From: Nitrospirota bacterium
GTDB lineage: Bacteria; Nitrospirota; Thermodesulfovibrionia; Thermodesulfovibrionales; Dissulfurispiraceae
Direction of reading: 5' to 3'
DNA length: 64,000 bases
Assembly (NCBI GenBank): GCA_004321915.1
Contig: SCQE01000041.1
Coordinates: forward strand, 37,191 to 101,190
The notes beneath the pieces are model-generated. The model did not search any database, was not told the DNA's origin, and worked only from the letters and a program-made list of their open reading frames with translations. The translations under genes were made by a program, and so were the position numbers. Each line of letters starts with the position of its first letter. Positions within the stretch are counted from its first letter, which is position 1. Positions 10,657 through 22,377 of the stretch are shown piece after piece.

Positions 10657-13600
10657 ATGAATGATAATGTATTAAATCTGCAGCCACCCGCAGCGACTTC
10701 GAGCCGCTCCACATTATTAATAACGGCCGGGTGGGCCGCTCTGTTTACCGCCCTCTACCTGAGCCGTATCTATAATTACCTCCTCTTCCATACCCTCGCG
10801 GAACTCTTCTGCGTGGTCGTAGCCATGTCCATATTCATACTGATGTGGAACGCGCGCAGGTATGAAAAAAGCGATTTCACCACCTTCATAGGCACGACCT
10901 TCCTCTTTGTTGCGGTTTTCGATCTGATACACACCCTTGCTTACAAAGGCATGGGTATATTCGCTGATATAACCGGTAATTTGGCCACCCAATTATGGAT
11001 AGCCGGCAGGTATGTGCTTGCCCTTTCATTTGTCGCAGCCCCTCTGCCCTTTAAGGGTCCGAACAGGAAGCTGCTGTTCGGTTTTCAGGCTTTCTTTTCG
11101 ACCGCCCTTTTTCTTCTTGTAATGACCGGGAACTTCCCGGAGTGTTTCAACCAAGACACAGGCCTGACACGGTTCAAAATCGCAAGCGAATATATAATCT
11201 GCGCTCTATTCATCGTATCCATGATGCTCTTGCATCTCCGGCGCAACATGGTATCGCCGGAGATGCTTAACCCGATGATGATGTCACTCGCACTCACGAC
11301 GGCCTCGGAAATAATGTTCACCCAATACGTCGGCGTAGATGACACGGCGAACCTCGCAGGCCATTATCTAAAAATAGCTGCGTATTATTTCGTTTACCGC
11401 GCCGTGGTGGTGGCCGGTCTAATGAAGCCCTACGATCTGCTGTTCAAGGGACTGAAATCAGCTGAGGAAACCCAGAGGGCGCTCCTGAACGCGATCACCG
11501 AATCGGTCTTCCTCATAGAAAGGGACGGAACGGCACTCGTTGCGAATGAGACCCTCGCAGCAAGGCTGGGGAAAAGCGTCGAAGAGGTTGTCGGGACGAA
11601 CATCTTCGACCTGCTGCCTGCCGAATTGGCGACTGCGCGGAGGGCGCAGGTAGAGAAGGCGTTCCGTACAGGAAGTGTTGTCCACATAGAAGACCGCAGG
11701 GGAAATTCCTACCTGCACAGCAGCATCTATCCGATCAGTGATGAAACAGGCGAGGCTGTTCGGGCCGCGATCTACAGTGTCGATATCACGGCAAGAAAGA
11801 AGATGGAAAAGACATTACTGGAGAGCGAGGAAAAATACCGCTCTCTTTTCGAAAACATGATTGACGGTTTCGCCTATCACATGATTGTGCTTGACGAACA
11901 AGGCCGTCCTGTAGATTACATCTTTCTCGAAGTGAACCGCGCCTTTGAATATCTGACCGGTTTAAAAGCGGCAGATATTATCGGCAAGAACGTGCGCAAC
12001 GTGTTCCCGGGCATAGAGAACGAGCAAGCCGATTGGATCGGGGTCTACGGCAAGGTAGCGCTCACAGGGCAGGATGTCCGTTTTGAACAGTTTTCCACCC
12101 GCCTCAATAAATGGTATTCCGTCTTAGCGTACAGCCCTGAAAAAGAATATTTCGCAGTGCTTTTTGAAGACATTACCGAACGTAAGCAGGCTGAAGAATC
12201 CCTGAAAAGCATAGCTAAGTTCCCCAGTGAAAATCCCAATCCGGTGCTCCGGCTCTCTTTGGACGGCATTGTGCTTTACGCAAACAACGCATCCTCTCCG
12301 CTTTTGGATCTATGGGACTGCGAGACGGGCCGGTACCTGCCGGATATCGTATGCAAACAATTGCTCGGCTCGTTGAGTAACAGTACCGGCAGGGAGATCG
12401 AAACCGTATGCGGGGACAGAATCTTTAGCATTGCTGTGGCCCCCATAGCCGACGCCTGTTACATCAACATATACGGGAAGGACATAACAGAGCGGAAAAA
12501 AGCGGAGACCGCGCTGCTGCGTTCCAATGACGAACTGGAAGAGAGGGTACGCGAGAGGACGGCCGAGCTGGTCAGAATAAATGAGGAACTCGAAGCAGAG
12601 GTGTCCGAACGGAGAAAGGCCGAAGTCTCGCTTATGAAATGGGCGCAGATATTCGAGCACGCCGAATGGGGAGTTGCCATAGGAAGCGCAGACGGAAAGA
12701 CCATAGAGCTGATGAACCCTGCCTACGCTGCAATGCACGGATTCACCAGAGAAGAACTCACGGGGCGCCCCATCTCGGACCTTTCCGCCCCGCGCGTAAG
12801 GGAAGACTTGGCCGAAAAAATCCGCCTGATACACGAACAGGGCCATTACACATTCGAGTCCCTGCATATGCGCAAAGACGGAAGCGTCTTCCCTGTGCTG
12901 GTCAATGCCTCTACAGTTCGGGACGAACAGGGCCGCGTACTTTTCAGGGTCGTCAACGTGCAGGACATAACCATACTGAAAGCTGCGGAAGAGGAACGTT
13001 CCAGACTCATAACCGCCATCGAGTCCATAAAAGACGCCATAATCATAACGGAGACGGACGGGACCATCCGGTATGTGAACCCTGCCCTCAAAGCTATGAG
13101 CGGTTCTTCTTCAACCGAGGCCATAGGAGAGAAACTGCGTATAATGAGCGGGGAATCGAACGACGAAGCCGTGCATATCAGCGTTTGGAAAGATCTTTCC
13201 ATGGGGACACCTTGGAACGGACGGCTGAAGAGCGTCCAAAACGACGGCTCCACCCTTATCGAAGACTGTTCTATATTTCCTGTCAAAAACGCTGCGGGCG
13301 AAGTAATAAACTTCGTGGCGGTCAAGCGGGACATCACTGCCAAGCAGCGGCTGGAATCCATTGCAGAGGCGGTAAATTCGATGAACAATATCGGGTATAT
13401 ATTTTCCGGCATACGTCATGAGATGGGAAACCCCATCAACTCAATGAAAGCCGCGCTTAATGTCCTTGCGATCAACGTGGACCGGTACAGCCCCGACGAG
13501 CTTCGCGGTTATCTGACGCGGATATTGGGAGAACTAGCCAAGATCGAATATCTTCTGAAGAGCCTGAAGAGTTTTACGATGTTCGAAAATCTCGATATCC

Positions 13601-14049
13601 AACCGCTCGAGGTCGCGCCTTTTATGGAAAAGCTGCTCGCCCTTATCAAGAGCGATTTTTCGGAAAAAGGCATACAGACCGTCCTGAGGTTTTCATCCCC
13701 TTTTCTTTGCTGCATGGCAGACCCCCGGGCCCTGCAGCAGGTATTGCTGAATGTGCTGACCAACGCCGCCGACGCATGCGAAGGCAGGGACAACTGCAGG
13801 ATAGCCATGTCAGTGTTCGGGGTTTATAATACGATAATGATAAGGATCGTGGACAACGGCAGGGGCATGACGGACAATCAGTTAAAAGATCTGTTCAAAC
13901 CCTTTCACACCACAAAACAGGGCGGCACCGGCCTTGGCATGACACTGGTGAAAAAAATGCTGGCCGGTATGGGCGGCGTCATAGAGGTCTCCAGCGAGTC
14001 CGGCCGGGGCACCACTGTGGATATCTTCATTCCGGAGGCTGGGAAATGA
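10657..14049 (+). CDS. MASE3 sensor histidine kinase with five PAS domains
   Basis: A 1130-residue membrane sensor kinase. An N-terminal MASE3-type region of about seven or eight hydrophobic segments (residues ~20-255) is followed by five PAS-like modules (starting near 270, 385, 515, 645 and 785), with a coiled coil rich in E/R (VRERTAELVRINEELE) before the fourth. The kinase core has the phospho-accepting histidine in GIRHEMGNPINS, an N box (LTNAADAC), and the GRGM and GGTGLGM ATP-lid glycines. The ATG at 10657 is preferred to an upstream TTG. The gene overlaps its response regulator by four bases, so they form a two-component pair. A sigma-54 promoter precedes it, suggesting autoregulation. 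The signal is unknown; one PAS may bind heme or flavin but no residue proves it. Confidence 0.9.
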   Translation: MNDNVLNLQPPAATSSRSTLLITAGWAALFTALYLSRIYNYLLFHTLAELFCVVVAMSIFILMWNARRYEKSDFTTFIGTTFLFVAVFDLIHTLAYKGMGIFADITGNLATQLWIAGRYVLALSFVAAPLPFKGPNRKLLFGFQAFFSTALFLLVMTGNFPECFNQDTGLTRFKIASEYIICALFIVSMMLLHLRRNMVSPEMLNPMMMSLALTTASEIMFTQYVGVDDTANLAGHYLKIAAYYFVYRAVVVAGLMKPYDLLFKGLKSAEETQRALLNAITESVFLIERDGTALVANETLAARLGKSVEEVVGTNIFDLLPAELATARRAQVEKAFRTGSVVHIEDRRGNSYLHSSIYPISDETGEAVRAAIYSVDITARKKMEKTLLESEEKYRSLFENMIDGFAYHMIVLDEQGRPVDYIFLEVNRAFEYLTGLKAADIIGKNVRNVFPGIENEQADWIGVYGKVALTGQDVRFEQFSTRLNKWYSVLAYSPEKEYFAVLFEDITERKQAEESLKSIAKFPSENPNPVLRLSLDGIVLYANNASSPLLDLWDCETGRYLPDIVCKQLLGSLSNSTGREIETVCGDRIFSIAVAPIADACYINIYGKDITERKKAETALLRSNDELEERVRERTAELVRINEELEAEVSERRKAEVSLMKWAQIFEHAEWGVAIGSADGKTIELMNPAYAAMHGFTREELTGRPISDLSAPRVREDLAEKIRLIHEQGHYTFESLHMRKDGSVFPVLVNASTVRDEQGRVLFRVVNVQDITILKAAEEERSRLITAIESIKDAIIITETDGTIRYVNPALKAMSGSSSTEAIGEKLRIMSGESNDEAVHISVWKDLSMGTPWNGRLKSVQNDGSTLIEDCSIFPVKNAAGEVINFVAVKRDITAKQRLESIAEAVNSMNNIGYIFSGIRHEMGNPINSMKAALNVLAINVDRYSPDELRGYLTRILGELAKIEYLLKSLKSFTMFENLDIQPLEVAPFMEKLLALIKSDFSEKGIQTVLRFSSPFLCCMADPRALQQVLLNVLTNAADACEGRDNCRIAMSVFGVYNTIMIRIVDNGRGMTDNQLKDLFKPFHTTKQGGTGLGMTLVKKMLAGMGGVIEVSSESGRGTTVDIFIPEAGK

Positions 14050-15416
14050 ACACCGAACGTAAGGGGAAGACCATCCTGATAATAGACGACGACGAGCTCT
14101 TCTGTGACGTGGTAAGCGATTTTCTAAAGACCTCCATGAAGGTGCTAAAGGCACATACCGGAGAGGAAGGCATGGCCGCATGCGCCGGGGAGCGTGTGGA
14201 TGTGGTGCTGCTGGACCAGAACCTGCCGGACGTGGAGGGGCATACGCTCTGCCCGACCATACTCAACTACAACGACAGGACAAAAATAATATTCATCACG
14301 GCGCACCCCAGCTTTGAGACCGCCGTGAACGCGATACGTTCGGGCGCGCACGACTACCTGTCCAAGCCGTTCGAGTTGGAGGCCCTGAACCACAGCATAG
14401 CCAATGCCCTCAAGACCATCGACCTTGAAAATGTAGCGCAGATCGCCCAATACAAGAGCGGCAAAGATTCCGAGGACATTACTCTTGTTGGCGGAGGCCG
14501 GGAGATGGCAGGGATAAAGCAACTCCTAGTCTTGGCGTCTTCCTCCTGCGCTCCGGTGCTTATAACCGGAGAAACCGGGACAGGCAAGAACATGGCGGCC
14601 AAGGCCATCCATTACGGCAGCAAGGCCCGGGACAGGGCGTTCATAAACGTCAATTGCGCGGCCCTGCCCGAAAGCCTGATCGAATCCGAACTTTTCGGGT
14701 ATGAGAAAGGCGCCTTCACCAGCGCTGTCTCCTCCCGGCGCGGGCTTTTTGAAATGGCGGAAGGCGGCACCCTCTTTCTGGATGAGATAGGAGAAATGCC
14801 CGTACACCTTCAGACAAAACTTTTGTCCGCAATAGAGGACAAGAAGATAAAACGGCTCGGAGGGGAAACCATTCGTCCGGTCGATGTCCGGATAATAGCC
14901 GCCACGAGTTCCGACATGGAAAACAACCTCGGCAAGACCTTCAGAAACGATCTGTACTACCGTCTCAGCGTGATCAGGATACATATGCCTCCTTTAAGAG
15001 AACGGCCTGATGATATCCCGGCCATATGCGCCCATATTCTGCAAAAAATAACCAATTCTTCCAATACGCGCTTAGCGCCGGAAGAAGAACACAGGTTGAT
15101 GCGGTACGATTGGCCGGGCAACGTGCGCGAACTTGGAAATATCCTCGAACGGGCCGTCTTAGTGCAGAAGGGCACGGGTATAAAGCCGTCCGAACTTCTT
15201 GCTAAGGCTGGCGAACGGACACAGCCTCCCGATGCTTCTCCGGAAACATCGTATATCACGGATAAAGACAGGATCATCACACTTGCCGAACTGGAACGGA
15301 TACATATCAAGGCCGCAATGGAAAAGTTGTCGGGCAATTTAGCACAGACCGCGCGACATTTGGGCATCTCGCTCTCCACGCTTAAAAGAAAGCTCAAGGA
15401 ATACGGTCTGAAATGA
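14046..15416 (+). CDS. NtrC-family sigma-54-dependent response regulator
   Basis: A 456-residue activator: receiver domain with phospho-acceptor D57 (VVLLDQNLP), an AAA+ domain with Walker A GETGTGKN (175-182) and Walker B GGTLFLDEIGE, and a Fis-type helix-turn-helix at the C-terminus (LAQTARHLGISLSTLKRKL). The sigma-54 contact loop reads GAFTSA (222-227) rather than GAFTGA, a known natural variant. It overlaps the kinase gene by four bases. It is the obvious candidate to bind the tandem elements found at four places between 10.4 and 28.1 kb and to drive the sigma-54 promoters there. Confidence 0.93.
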   Translation: MNTERKGKTILIIDDDELFCDVVSDFLKTSMKVLKAHTGEEGMAACAGERVDVVLLDQNLPDVEGHTLCPTILNYNDRTKIIFITAHPSFETAVNAIRSGAHDYLSKPFELEALNHSIANALKTIDLENVAQIAQYKSGKDSEDITLVGGGREMAGIKQLLVLASSSCAPVLITGETGTGKNMAAKAIHYGSKARDRAFINVNCAALPESLIESELFGYEKGAFTSAVSSRRGLFEMAEGGTLFLDEIGEMPVHLQTKLLSAIEDKKIKRLGGETIRPVDVRIIAATSSDMENNLGKTFRNDLYYRLSVIRIHMPPLRERPDDIPAICAHILQKITNSSNTRLAPEEEHRLMRYDWPGNVRELGNILERAVLVQKGTGIKPSELLAKAGERTQPPDASPETSYITDKDRIITLAELERIHIKAAMEKLSGNLAQTARHLGISLSTLKRKLKEYGLK

Positions 15417-15456
15417 TCAGGGTTAAATGACCGGAAGGCACCTCACGGTGTGCAAT

Positions 15457-15485
15457 CCGGTCAAAATGATTAGTCCATAATGGCC
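15457..15485. promoter_or_regulatory. Tandem activator site B
   Basis: Two copies of the element lie head to tail: GGTCAAAATGATT (from 15459) and AGTCCATAATGGCC (15472-15485). Across 29 bases it matches site C at 24 positions. A degenerate half-site (TGACCGG at 15428-15434) is also near. It ends 54 bases before the GG of the next promoter, the same distance as site A. Confidence 0.68.
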
Positions 15486-15537
15486 CCCTGCTTGCCCGGC
15501 TTTCCTTATCTCCTTGAGATATTTAATTTACCGCCAA

Positions 15538-15553
15538 AGGCATGTATTTTGCT
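15538..15553 (+). promoter_or_regulatory. Sigma-54 promoter for the small protein/LonB genes
   Basis: AGGCATGTATTTTGCT has exact GG-N10-GC spacing and TTGCT at -12. It lies 128 bases before the first substantial start codon. Confidence 0.72.
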
Positions 15554-15592
15554 AATATCGTTATAACACTGGTATTCAACGGAGGTGTGTTT

Positions 15593-15628
15593 ATGCCGCA
15601 TGTCTCACTGGGAGACTCTTTGACGTGA
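15593..15628 (+). CDS. Possible 11-codon leader peptide (MPH type 1)
   Basis: ATG at 15593 follows GGAGGT at 15581-15586 and reads MPHVSLGDSLT before TGA. The 25 bases at 15578-15602 recur at 18429-18453 with two differences, again giving a short MPH frame with the same ribosome site. It lies between the sigma-54 promoter and the 84-residue gene. Translation is unproven. Confidence 0.3.
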   Translation: MPHVSLGDSLT

Positions 15629-15665
15629 AAATGTGGACACACAAAAAGGCAAAAAGGAGGCAGTT

Positions 15666-15920
15666 ATGGGTTACTCAGTCGTTGCATTGGAAGACAAGAT
15701 AATGGAGATGTATCCCGAGATAAGCAGGCATGGGATCGCGATCAATATTGTGTTCAACGAGGAGAAAAACGCCTACATTGTCAGTTTTCGTAAAGACGGC
15801 AAGGCGTTGACGACACATCTTGAAAAAAAGGACGCGGACGACTGCATAAATGGGACAAAATGCGTTTCCCTAGGCGTGCATACAGGACAGTTTATAAAGA
15901 ACTTCGAGGAGCTGAGATGA
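15666..15920 (+). CDS. Small conserved-looking protein of unknown function
   Basis: An 84-residue soluble protein with two cysteines (ADDCINGTKC) and a C-terminal SLGVHTGQFIKNFEEL. The reading frame is open further upstream, but AGGAGG just before the ATG at 15666 fixes the start. It is the first sizeable gene after a sigma-54 promoter and is followed 77 bases later by the LonB-like protease. An adaptor or substrate of that protease is a guess from position only. Confidence 0.65.
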   Translation: MGYSVVALEDKIMEMYPEISRHGIAINIVFNEEKNAYIVSFRKDGKALTTHLEKKDADDCINGTKCVSLGVHTGQFIKNFEELR

Positions 15921-15997
15921 TCGGGATATTGTGATGGGGTAGAAAATCCGGGCAAAAAAAGATAGAGATGGAATGTTAAAAGGAGAATCAGGCGTTC

Positions 15998-18430
<2,433 letters not shown>

Positions 18431-18443
18431 CGGAGGTGTCTTT

Positions 18444-18470
18444 ATGCCGCACGCCGGATCGATGAACTAA
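18444..18470 (+). CDS. Possible 8-codon leader peptide (MPH type 2)
   Basis: ATG at 18444 is preceded by GGAGGT and reads MPHAGSMN before TAA. Its first 25 bases (18429-18453) nearly repeat 15578-15602. It overlaps the last bases of the LonB stop region and sits 33 bases before the cytochrome gene. Confidence 0.25.
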   Translation: MPHAGSMN

Positions 18471-18503
18471 CGCGAACCGGGTCTGTTGGTGTAAAATGTT
18501 GCG

Positions 18504-19277
18504 ATGAGCATATTCTTCCTGAAATCCCTCTTGTCCGTTGTCCTGATCTTTCTTGCGGTCGCCGCCATGTATACGATGTTCGAGATATTCGGGCGCATCG
18601 AAAAAAAACAGGATATCGTAAAACTTAAGAACGCACACAGGACGAACGGCATCGTCTATTTTATTCTCTTCGGCGTTATCGCCTATTATTGTATCTCTTT
18701 CCTGACCGCTGTAAAGGTGGAGCTTTCACCGAGAAGCAATATGCACAGCCTGTTCGCCTTTTCGATCTTAGCGCTCATGTGCGTGAAGGTATCGTTTGTG
18801 AGGGTCTACCGGCAGCATTATTCCCAAACAAAAGGCATAGGCCTCGCTATGGCACTGCTCACCTTCGCGATGTTTTGGACTTCGGCCGGTTATTATTTTA
18901 TCGTCACAGGCTTCGGATACGACAAGACGGCTGAAAAGCTGATGGAACAAAAAAGACAGTCGTCTTATTTTGCATTAGAAAAGAAAGGCGACCTTGCCGC
19001 GTACCCGGCAAGGAACTACGCTGAGAGCATCGGCAGGGGAAAGGACCTGTTTGATGCCAAGTGCGCCTTCTGCCACGATCCATACGGCACGAAAAAACTC
19101 GTAGGACCCGGACTAAAGGGCGTGATGAAAGGAACAAGGCTTCCGGTAAGCCTGCGTCCGGCCACGCCTGACAACATCAGACTTCAGTTGAGAGAACCGT
19201 TCAGGGACATGCCGTCTTTCAAATACCTGCCGGACGGAGAGGTCGAGGATTTGATCGCTTTTCTCAATACACTCTAA
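18504..19277 (+). CDS. Membrane-anchored c-type cytochrome
   Basis: A 257-residue protein with four hydrophobic segments in its first ~140 residues (about 5-28, 48-68, 84-103 and 112-135), resembling cytochrome b561/DUF420-like membrane parts. A periplasmic mono-heme cytochrome c domain follows: CAFCH near residue 193 and a methionine ligand candidate in DMPSFKYL near 238. It stands directly ahead of the SCO and oxidase genes and probably feeds electrons to, or assembles with, the caa3 oxidase. The two-part structure is clear; the role is inferred. Confidence 0.75.
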   Translation: MSIFFLKSLLSVVLIFLAVAAMYTMFEIFGRIEKKQDIVKLKNAHRTNGIVYFILFGVIAYYCISFLTAVKVELSPRSNMHSLFAFSILALMCVKVSFVRVYRQHYSQTKGIGLAMALLTFAMFWTSAGYYFIVTGFGYDKTAEKLMEQKRQSSYFALEKKGDLAAYPARNYAESIGRGKDLFDAKCAFCHDPYGTKKLVGPGLKGVMKGTRLPVSLRPATPDNIRLQLREPFRDMPSFKYLPDGEVEDLIAFLNTL

Positions 19278-19378
19278 CAGCTCAAACATTTGCGCGCTGT
19301 ACAACCGATTGACAGACAAGAACAGTCCTGATAAGCTTGATTCTAAGGGCGTCAAGGCAGCGTGAGGAGGGGAAAGAT

Positions 19379-20155
19379 ATGCGGCGGTCCGTTATCATAC
19401 TGTTCGTAATTTTGAGTATATTGCCTTGCCGCCTTTATGCGTTTGATGCGCAGAGCCCTTCCGAAGCGGGTATCGAGGAAAAGCTCGGACAGTACATACC
19501 CCTGAATGAACCGTTCATCGATGAAAGAGGGAACACAATCACACTGAAGGAAATCATAAACAAACCCGCCATCATCGCCCCTGTATATTACAAGTGCTCT
19601 TCGATCTGCCCTACCCTGCTCTCCAATCTCGCGGATGTGCTGGGGCGCATGAAACTGCTTCCCGGCAAGGACTATGTAGCGGTTTCTCTGAGCTTCGACG
19701 AAACAGACACTCCGGAATTGGCCGCGTCGAAAAAGAGAAATTACATAAAAGCCACAGGCAAGCCGTTCCCTGCCGAGGCATGGATGTTTCTGACCGGAAA
19801 TGCGGACAGCATAAAGAAGACTATGGACGGAATGGGGTATCGCTATAAGAGGAGCAAGAGTGATTTTGCCCATCCGGTGACCCTGATAATCACATCGCCG
19901 GAAGGAAAGATCGTGCGATATATCAACGGGAGCGGCTTCCTTCCATTCGAACTCGCACTTGCAGTCTCGGAAGCTTCCGATGGAAGGACGGGCGGGACGA
20001 TAAACAGGGTGCTTCAGTACTGTTTTACGTACGATGCGGCAAAAAAGAGATATGTATTCAACCTGCTCAAGGTATTCGGGACGGTCAGCATTGTCTTTAT
20101 TATCGCGTTCATATTCTATCTCACAAGGAGCGGCCGCAAAAGAGGGGACAAATGA
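19379..20155 (+). CDS. SCO1/SenC-type copper chaperone
   Basis: A 258-residue periplasmic thioredoxin-fold protein that helps load the CuA centre of cytochrome oxidase. It has a signal peptide (MRRSVIILFVILSILPCRLYA), the copper pair CSSIC (C73 and C77) and the histidine ligand in DFAHPVTLI. Unusually, it ends in a hydrophobic helix with a basic tail (VSIVFIIAFIFYLTRSGRKR), so it is anchored at the C-terminus. The start at 19379 is preferred because GAGGGG lies before it and it begins at the signal peptide. It overlaps ctaD by four bases. Confidence 0.87.
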   Translation: MRRSVIILFVILSILPCRLYAFDAQSPSEAGIEEKLGQYIPLNEPFIDERGNTITLKEIINKPAIIAPVYYKCSSICPTLLSNLADVLGRMKLLPGKDYVAVSLSFDETDTPELAASKKRNYIKATGKPFPAEAWMFLTGNADSIKKTMDGMGYRYKRSKSDFAHPVTLIITSPEGKIVRYINGSGFLPFELALAVSEASDGRTGGTINRVLQYCFTYDAAKKRYVFNLLKVFGTVSIVFIIAFIFYLTRSGRKRGDK

Positions 20156-21756
20156 GCGCCGGCTATCAGGCACCCAAAAGCTTCTTGGACAACCATGGGA
20201 AAAGCAGCGGTGCGGCTGCGTGGATACTGTCTACGGACCATAAACGGATAGGCATACTTTATCTGTGCTCAATGCTTACGTTCTTCTCCGTGGCTGTAGT
20301 CATAGGATTGCTGATGCGGATAGAACTCATCGCGGCAGGCAAGACCATCATGGAGGCGAAGACTTACAACGCGTTCTTTACAGTCCACGGAATGATCATG
20401 ATATTCCTGTTCATCATCCCCGGTATTCCGGCTGCTTTCGGGAATTTCATAATGCCTATCCAGATCGGAGCCAAAGATGTGGCCTTCCCCAGACTCAACC
20501 TGCTCTCTTGGTGGCTGTATATCAGCGGAGGACTTATCGCAGTTCTTTCGCTTTTCACAGGGGGCGGGGCGCCGGACACCGGATGGACCTTTTACGCGCC
20601 CTACAGCATAAGGACCGGCACCAATGTCTCTCTTGCCGTGTTCGCCGCCTTTGTGCTCGGCTTTTCGTCCATACTCACCGGCCTTAACTTTGTGACCACC
20701 ATTCATCGCATGCGCGCGCCGGGCATGACATGGTTTCGCATGCCGCTGTTCCCTTGGTCCTTATACGCCACCGGATGGGTGCAGATAGTGGCAACACCGG
20801 TACTGGCCATCACACTGCTCCTGCTCATATTCGAGCGCTCCTTCGGCGTGGGTTTCTTCGATCCGGCCAAGGGTGGAGACCCCATACTCTTCGAGCACCT
20901 GTTCTGGATATACTCGCATCCGGCCGTGTACATAATGATCCTTCCTGCAATGGGCGTAATATCCGAAATCGTTCCTGTTTTTGCGCGCAAAGGCATTTTC
21001 GGGTACAAAGCCATAGTCCTTTCGAGCCTCTCGATAGCAGGCGTAGGTTATCTCGTCTGGGGCCATCATATGTTTACGAGCGGCATGAGCGACACCTCCC
21101 GCTGGATATTCTCGCTCCTTACTTTCATCGTGGCTGTGCCGAGCGGGGTCAAGGTCTTCAACTGGGTATCGAGCCTGTACAAAGGCTCCATAGATGTCAG
21201 GCCGCCCTTCCTGTATGTCATGGCCTTTATCTTCCTCTTTTCTATCGGCGGACTTACAGGACTGATCAACGGCGCCCTGTCCACCAACATCCATATACAC
21301 GGCACGTATTTCATTGTCGGACATTTTCACTATGTCATGTTCGGAGGCACAGGGATCGCATTTTTCGGCGCACTCCATTTCTGGTTCCCGAAGATGTTCG
21401 GGAGGATGTACAGCGAGAAGATAGCGCGGGTTGCGGTAGCCCTGCTTTTCATAGGCCTGAATACGCTTTATTTCCCGATGCTGGTACTGGGGTGGCAGGG
21501 AATGCCGAGGAGATACTACGATTACCTGCCGCAATTCCAGCCGCTTAATGTTATTTCAACCATAGGTTCGTGGATCGTAGCGGCCGCCTTGATCATTATG
21601 TTCACCAATCTCATCAGGTCGCTATTCAAAGGCGAAAAGGCCGCAGGGAACCCGTGGGACGGGACCACTCTGGAATGGACCGTGTCTTCGCCCCCTCCGC
21701 ATGAGAACTTCGAGGAAGGGCCCGTCATTACGCACGGACCGTATCAAAGGACATGA
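20152..21756 (+). CDS. ctaD: Cytochrome c oxidase subunit I (A2-type heme-copper oxidase)
   Basis: The 534-residue catalytic subunit reducing O2 to water and pumping protons, with about twelve membrane helices. Heme a ligands are H79 and H393, the heme a3 ligand is H391, and CuB ligands are H256, H305 and H306. H256-P-A-V-Y260 supplies the His-Tyr crosslink. The D-channel glutamate found in HPEVY of A1-type enzymes is absent; instead YSHPAVY (254-260) is present, the signature of the A2 subfamily. It overlaps SCO and subunit III by four bases each. Confidence 0.96.
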   Translation: MSAGYQAPKSFLDNHGKSSGAAAWILSTDHKRIGILYLCSMLTFFSVAVVIGLLMRIELIAAGKTIMEAKTYNAFFTVHGMIMIFLFIIPGIPAAFGNFIMPIQIGAKDVAFPRLNLLSWWLYISGGLIAVLSLFTGGGAPDTGWTFYAPYSIRTGTNVSLAVFAAFVLGFSSILTGLNFVTTIHRMRAPGMTWFRMPLFPWSLYATGWVQIVATPVLAITLLLLIFERSFGVGFFDPAKGGDPILFEHLFWIYSHPAVYIMILPAMGVISEIVPVFARKGIFGYKAIVLSSLSIAGVGYLVWGHHMFTSGMSDTSRWIFSLLTFIVAVPSGVKVFNWVSSLYKGSIDVRPPFLYVMAFIFLFSIGGLTGLINGALSTNIHIHGTYFIVGHFHYVMFGGTGIAFFGALHFWFPKMFGRMYSEKIARVAVALLFIGLNTLYFPMLVLGWQGMPRRYYDYLPQFQPLNVISTIGSWIVAAALIIMFTNLIRSLFKGEKAAGNPWDGTTLEWTVSSPPPHENFEEGPVITHGPYQRT

Positions 21757-22373
21757 GCGCTGAAACGGAAATCAAGGCCGCCCCGCACGGAGATTATGTC
21801 GGGGCAAAGGTGGGCATGTGGCTCTTCCTTGTCACTGAGGTGCTGCTCTTCGGAGGAATGTTCCTGCTATATTCCGTTTTCAGGTCGAAATACCCCCAAG
21901 ACTTTCATGAAGCGGCAAAGGAGCTTAGTGTGGCGCTCGGCGCGGCCAACACCGTCATCCTCCTTACCAGCAGTCTCACCATGGCCCTCTCGATAGGTTA
22001 TTTGCGCAGCGGGAAAAAGAAACCGTCGGTCCTGTTCCAGACAGCCACGATACTGCTGGGCTTCGCCTTTCTTGTCAACAAATACTTTGAATGGGGGGCC
22101 AAGATACAGCACGGCCTCTATCCCGACTCCCCGGAACTGCTCGCGCTTCCCAAGGGAGAGATACTCTTTTACGGACTCTACTACGTCATGACAGGGCTTC
22201 ACGGACTGCATGTTATAGTCGGCATGATCATACTGTCCGTGCTGCTAGTATTCACTTCGAAAGATATTGTGAACGGGCACAGTTTCATCAAGCTCGAAAA
22301 CGGGGGCCTGTACTGGCATCTCGTGGACCTTATATGGATTTATCTGTTTCCTCTCTTTTACCTGATTACGTAA
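21753..22373 (+). CDS. ctaE: Cytochrome c oxidase subunit III
   Basis: A 206-residue membrane protein with five hydrophobic helices, the short caa3/bo3-like form of subunit III. Typical features are KVGMWLFLVTEVLLFGG near residue 20 (the conserved helix with glutamate), MTGLHGLHVIVGMI and a C-terminal YWHLVDLIWIYLFPLFYL. It overlaps subunit I by four bases and is followed by subunit IV after four bases. Confidence 0.94.
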   Translation: MSAETEIKAAPHGDYVGAKVGMWLFLVTEVLLFGGMFLLYSVFRSKYPQDFHEAAKELSVALGAANTVILLTSSLTMALSIGYLRSGKKKPSVLFQTATILLGFAFLVNKYFEWGAKIQHGLYPDSPELLALPKGEILFYGLYYVMTGLHGLHVIVGMIILSVLLVFTSKDIVNGHSFIKLENGGLYWHLVDLIWIYLFPLFYLIT

Positions 22374-22377
22374 AAGG

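Noticed and set aside
20761..21534. Long frames on the other strand and in other phases over ctaD
   Set aside because: They lack start signals and family features; subunit I explains the region fully.
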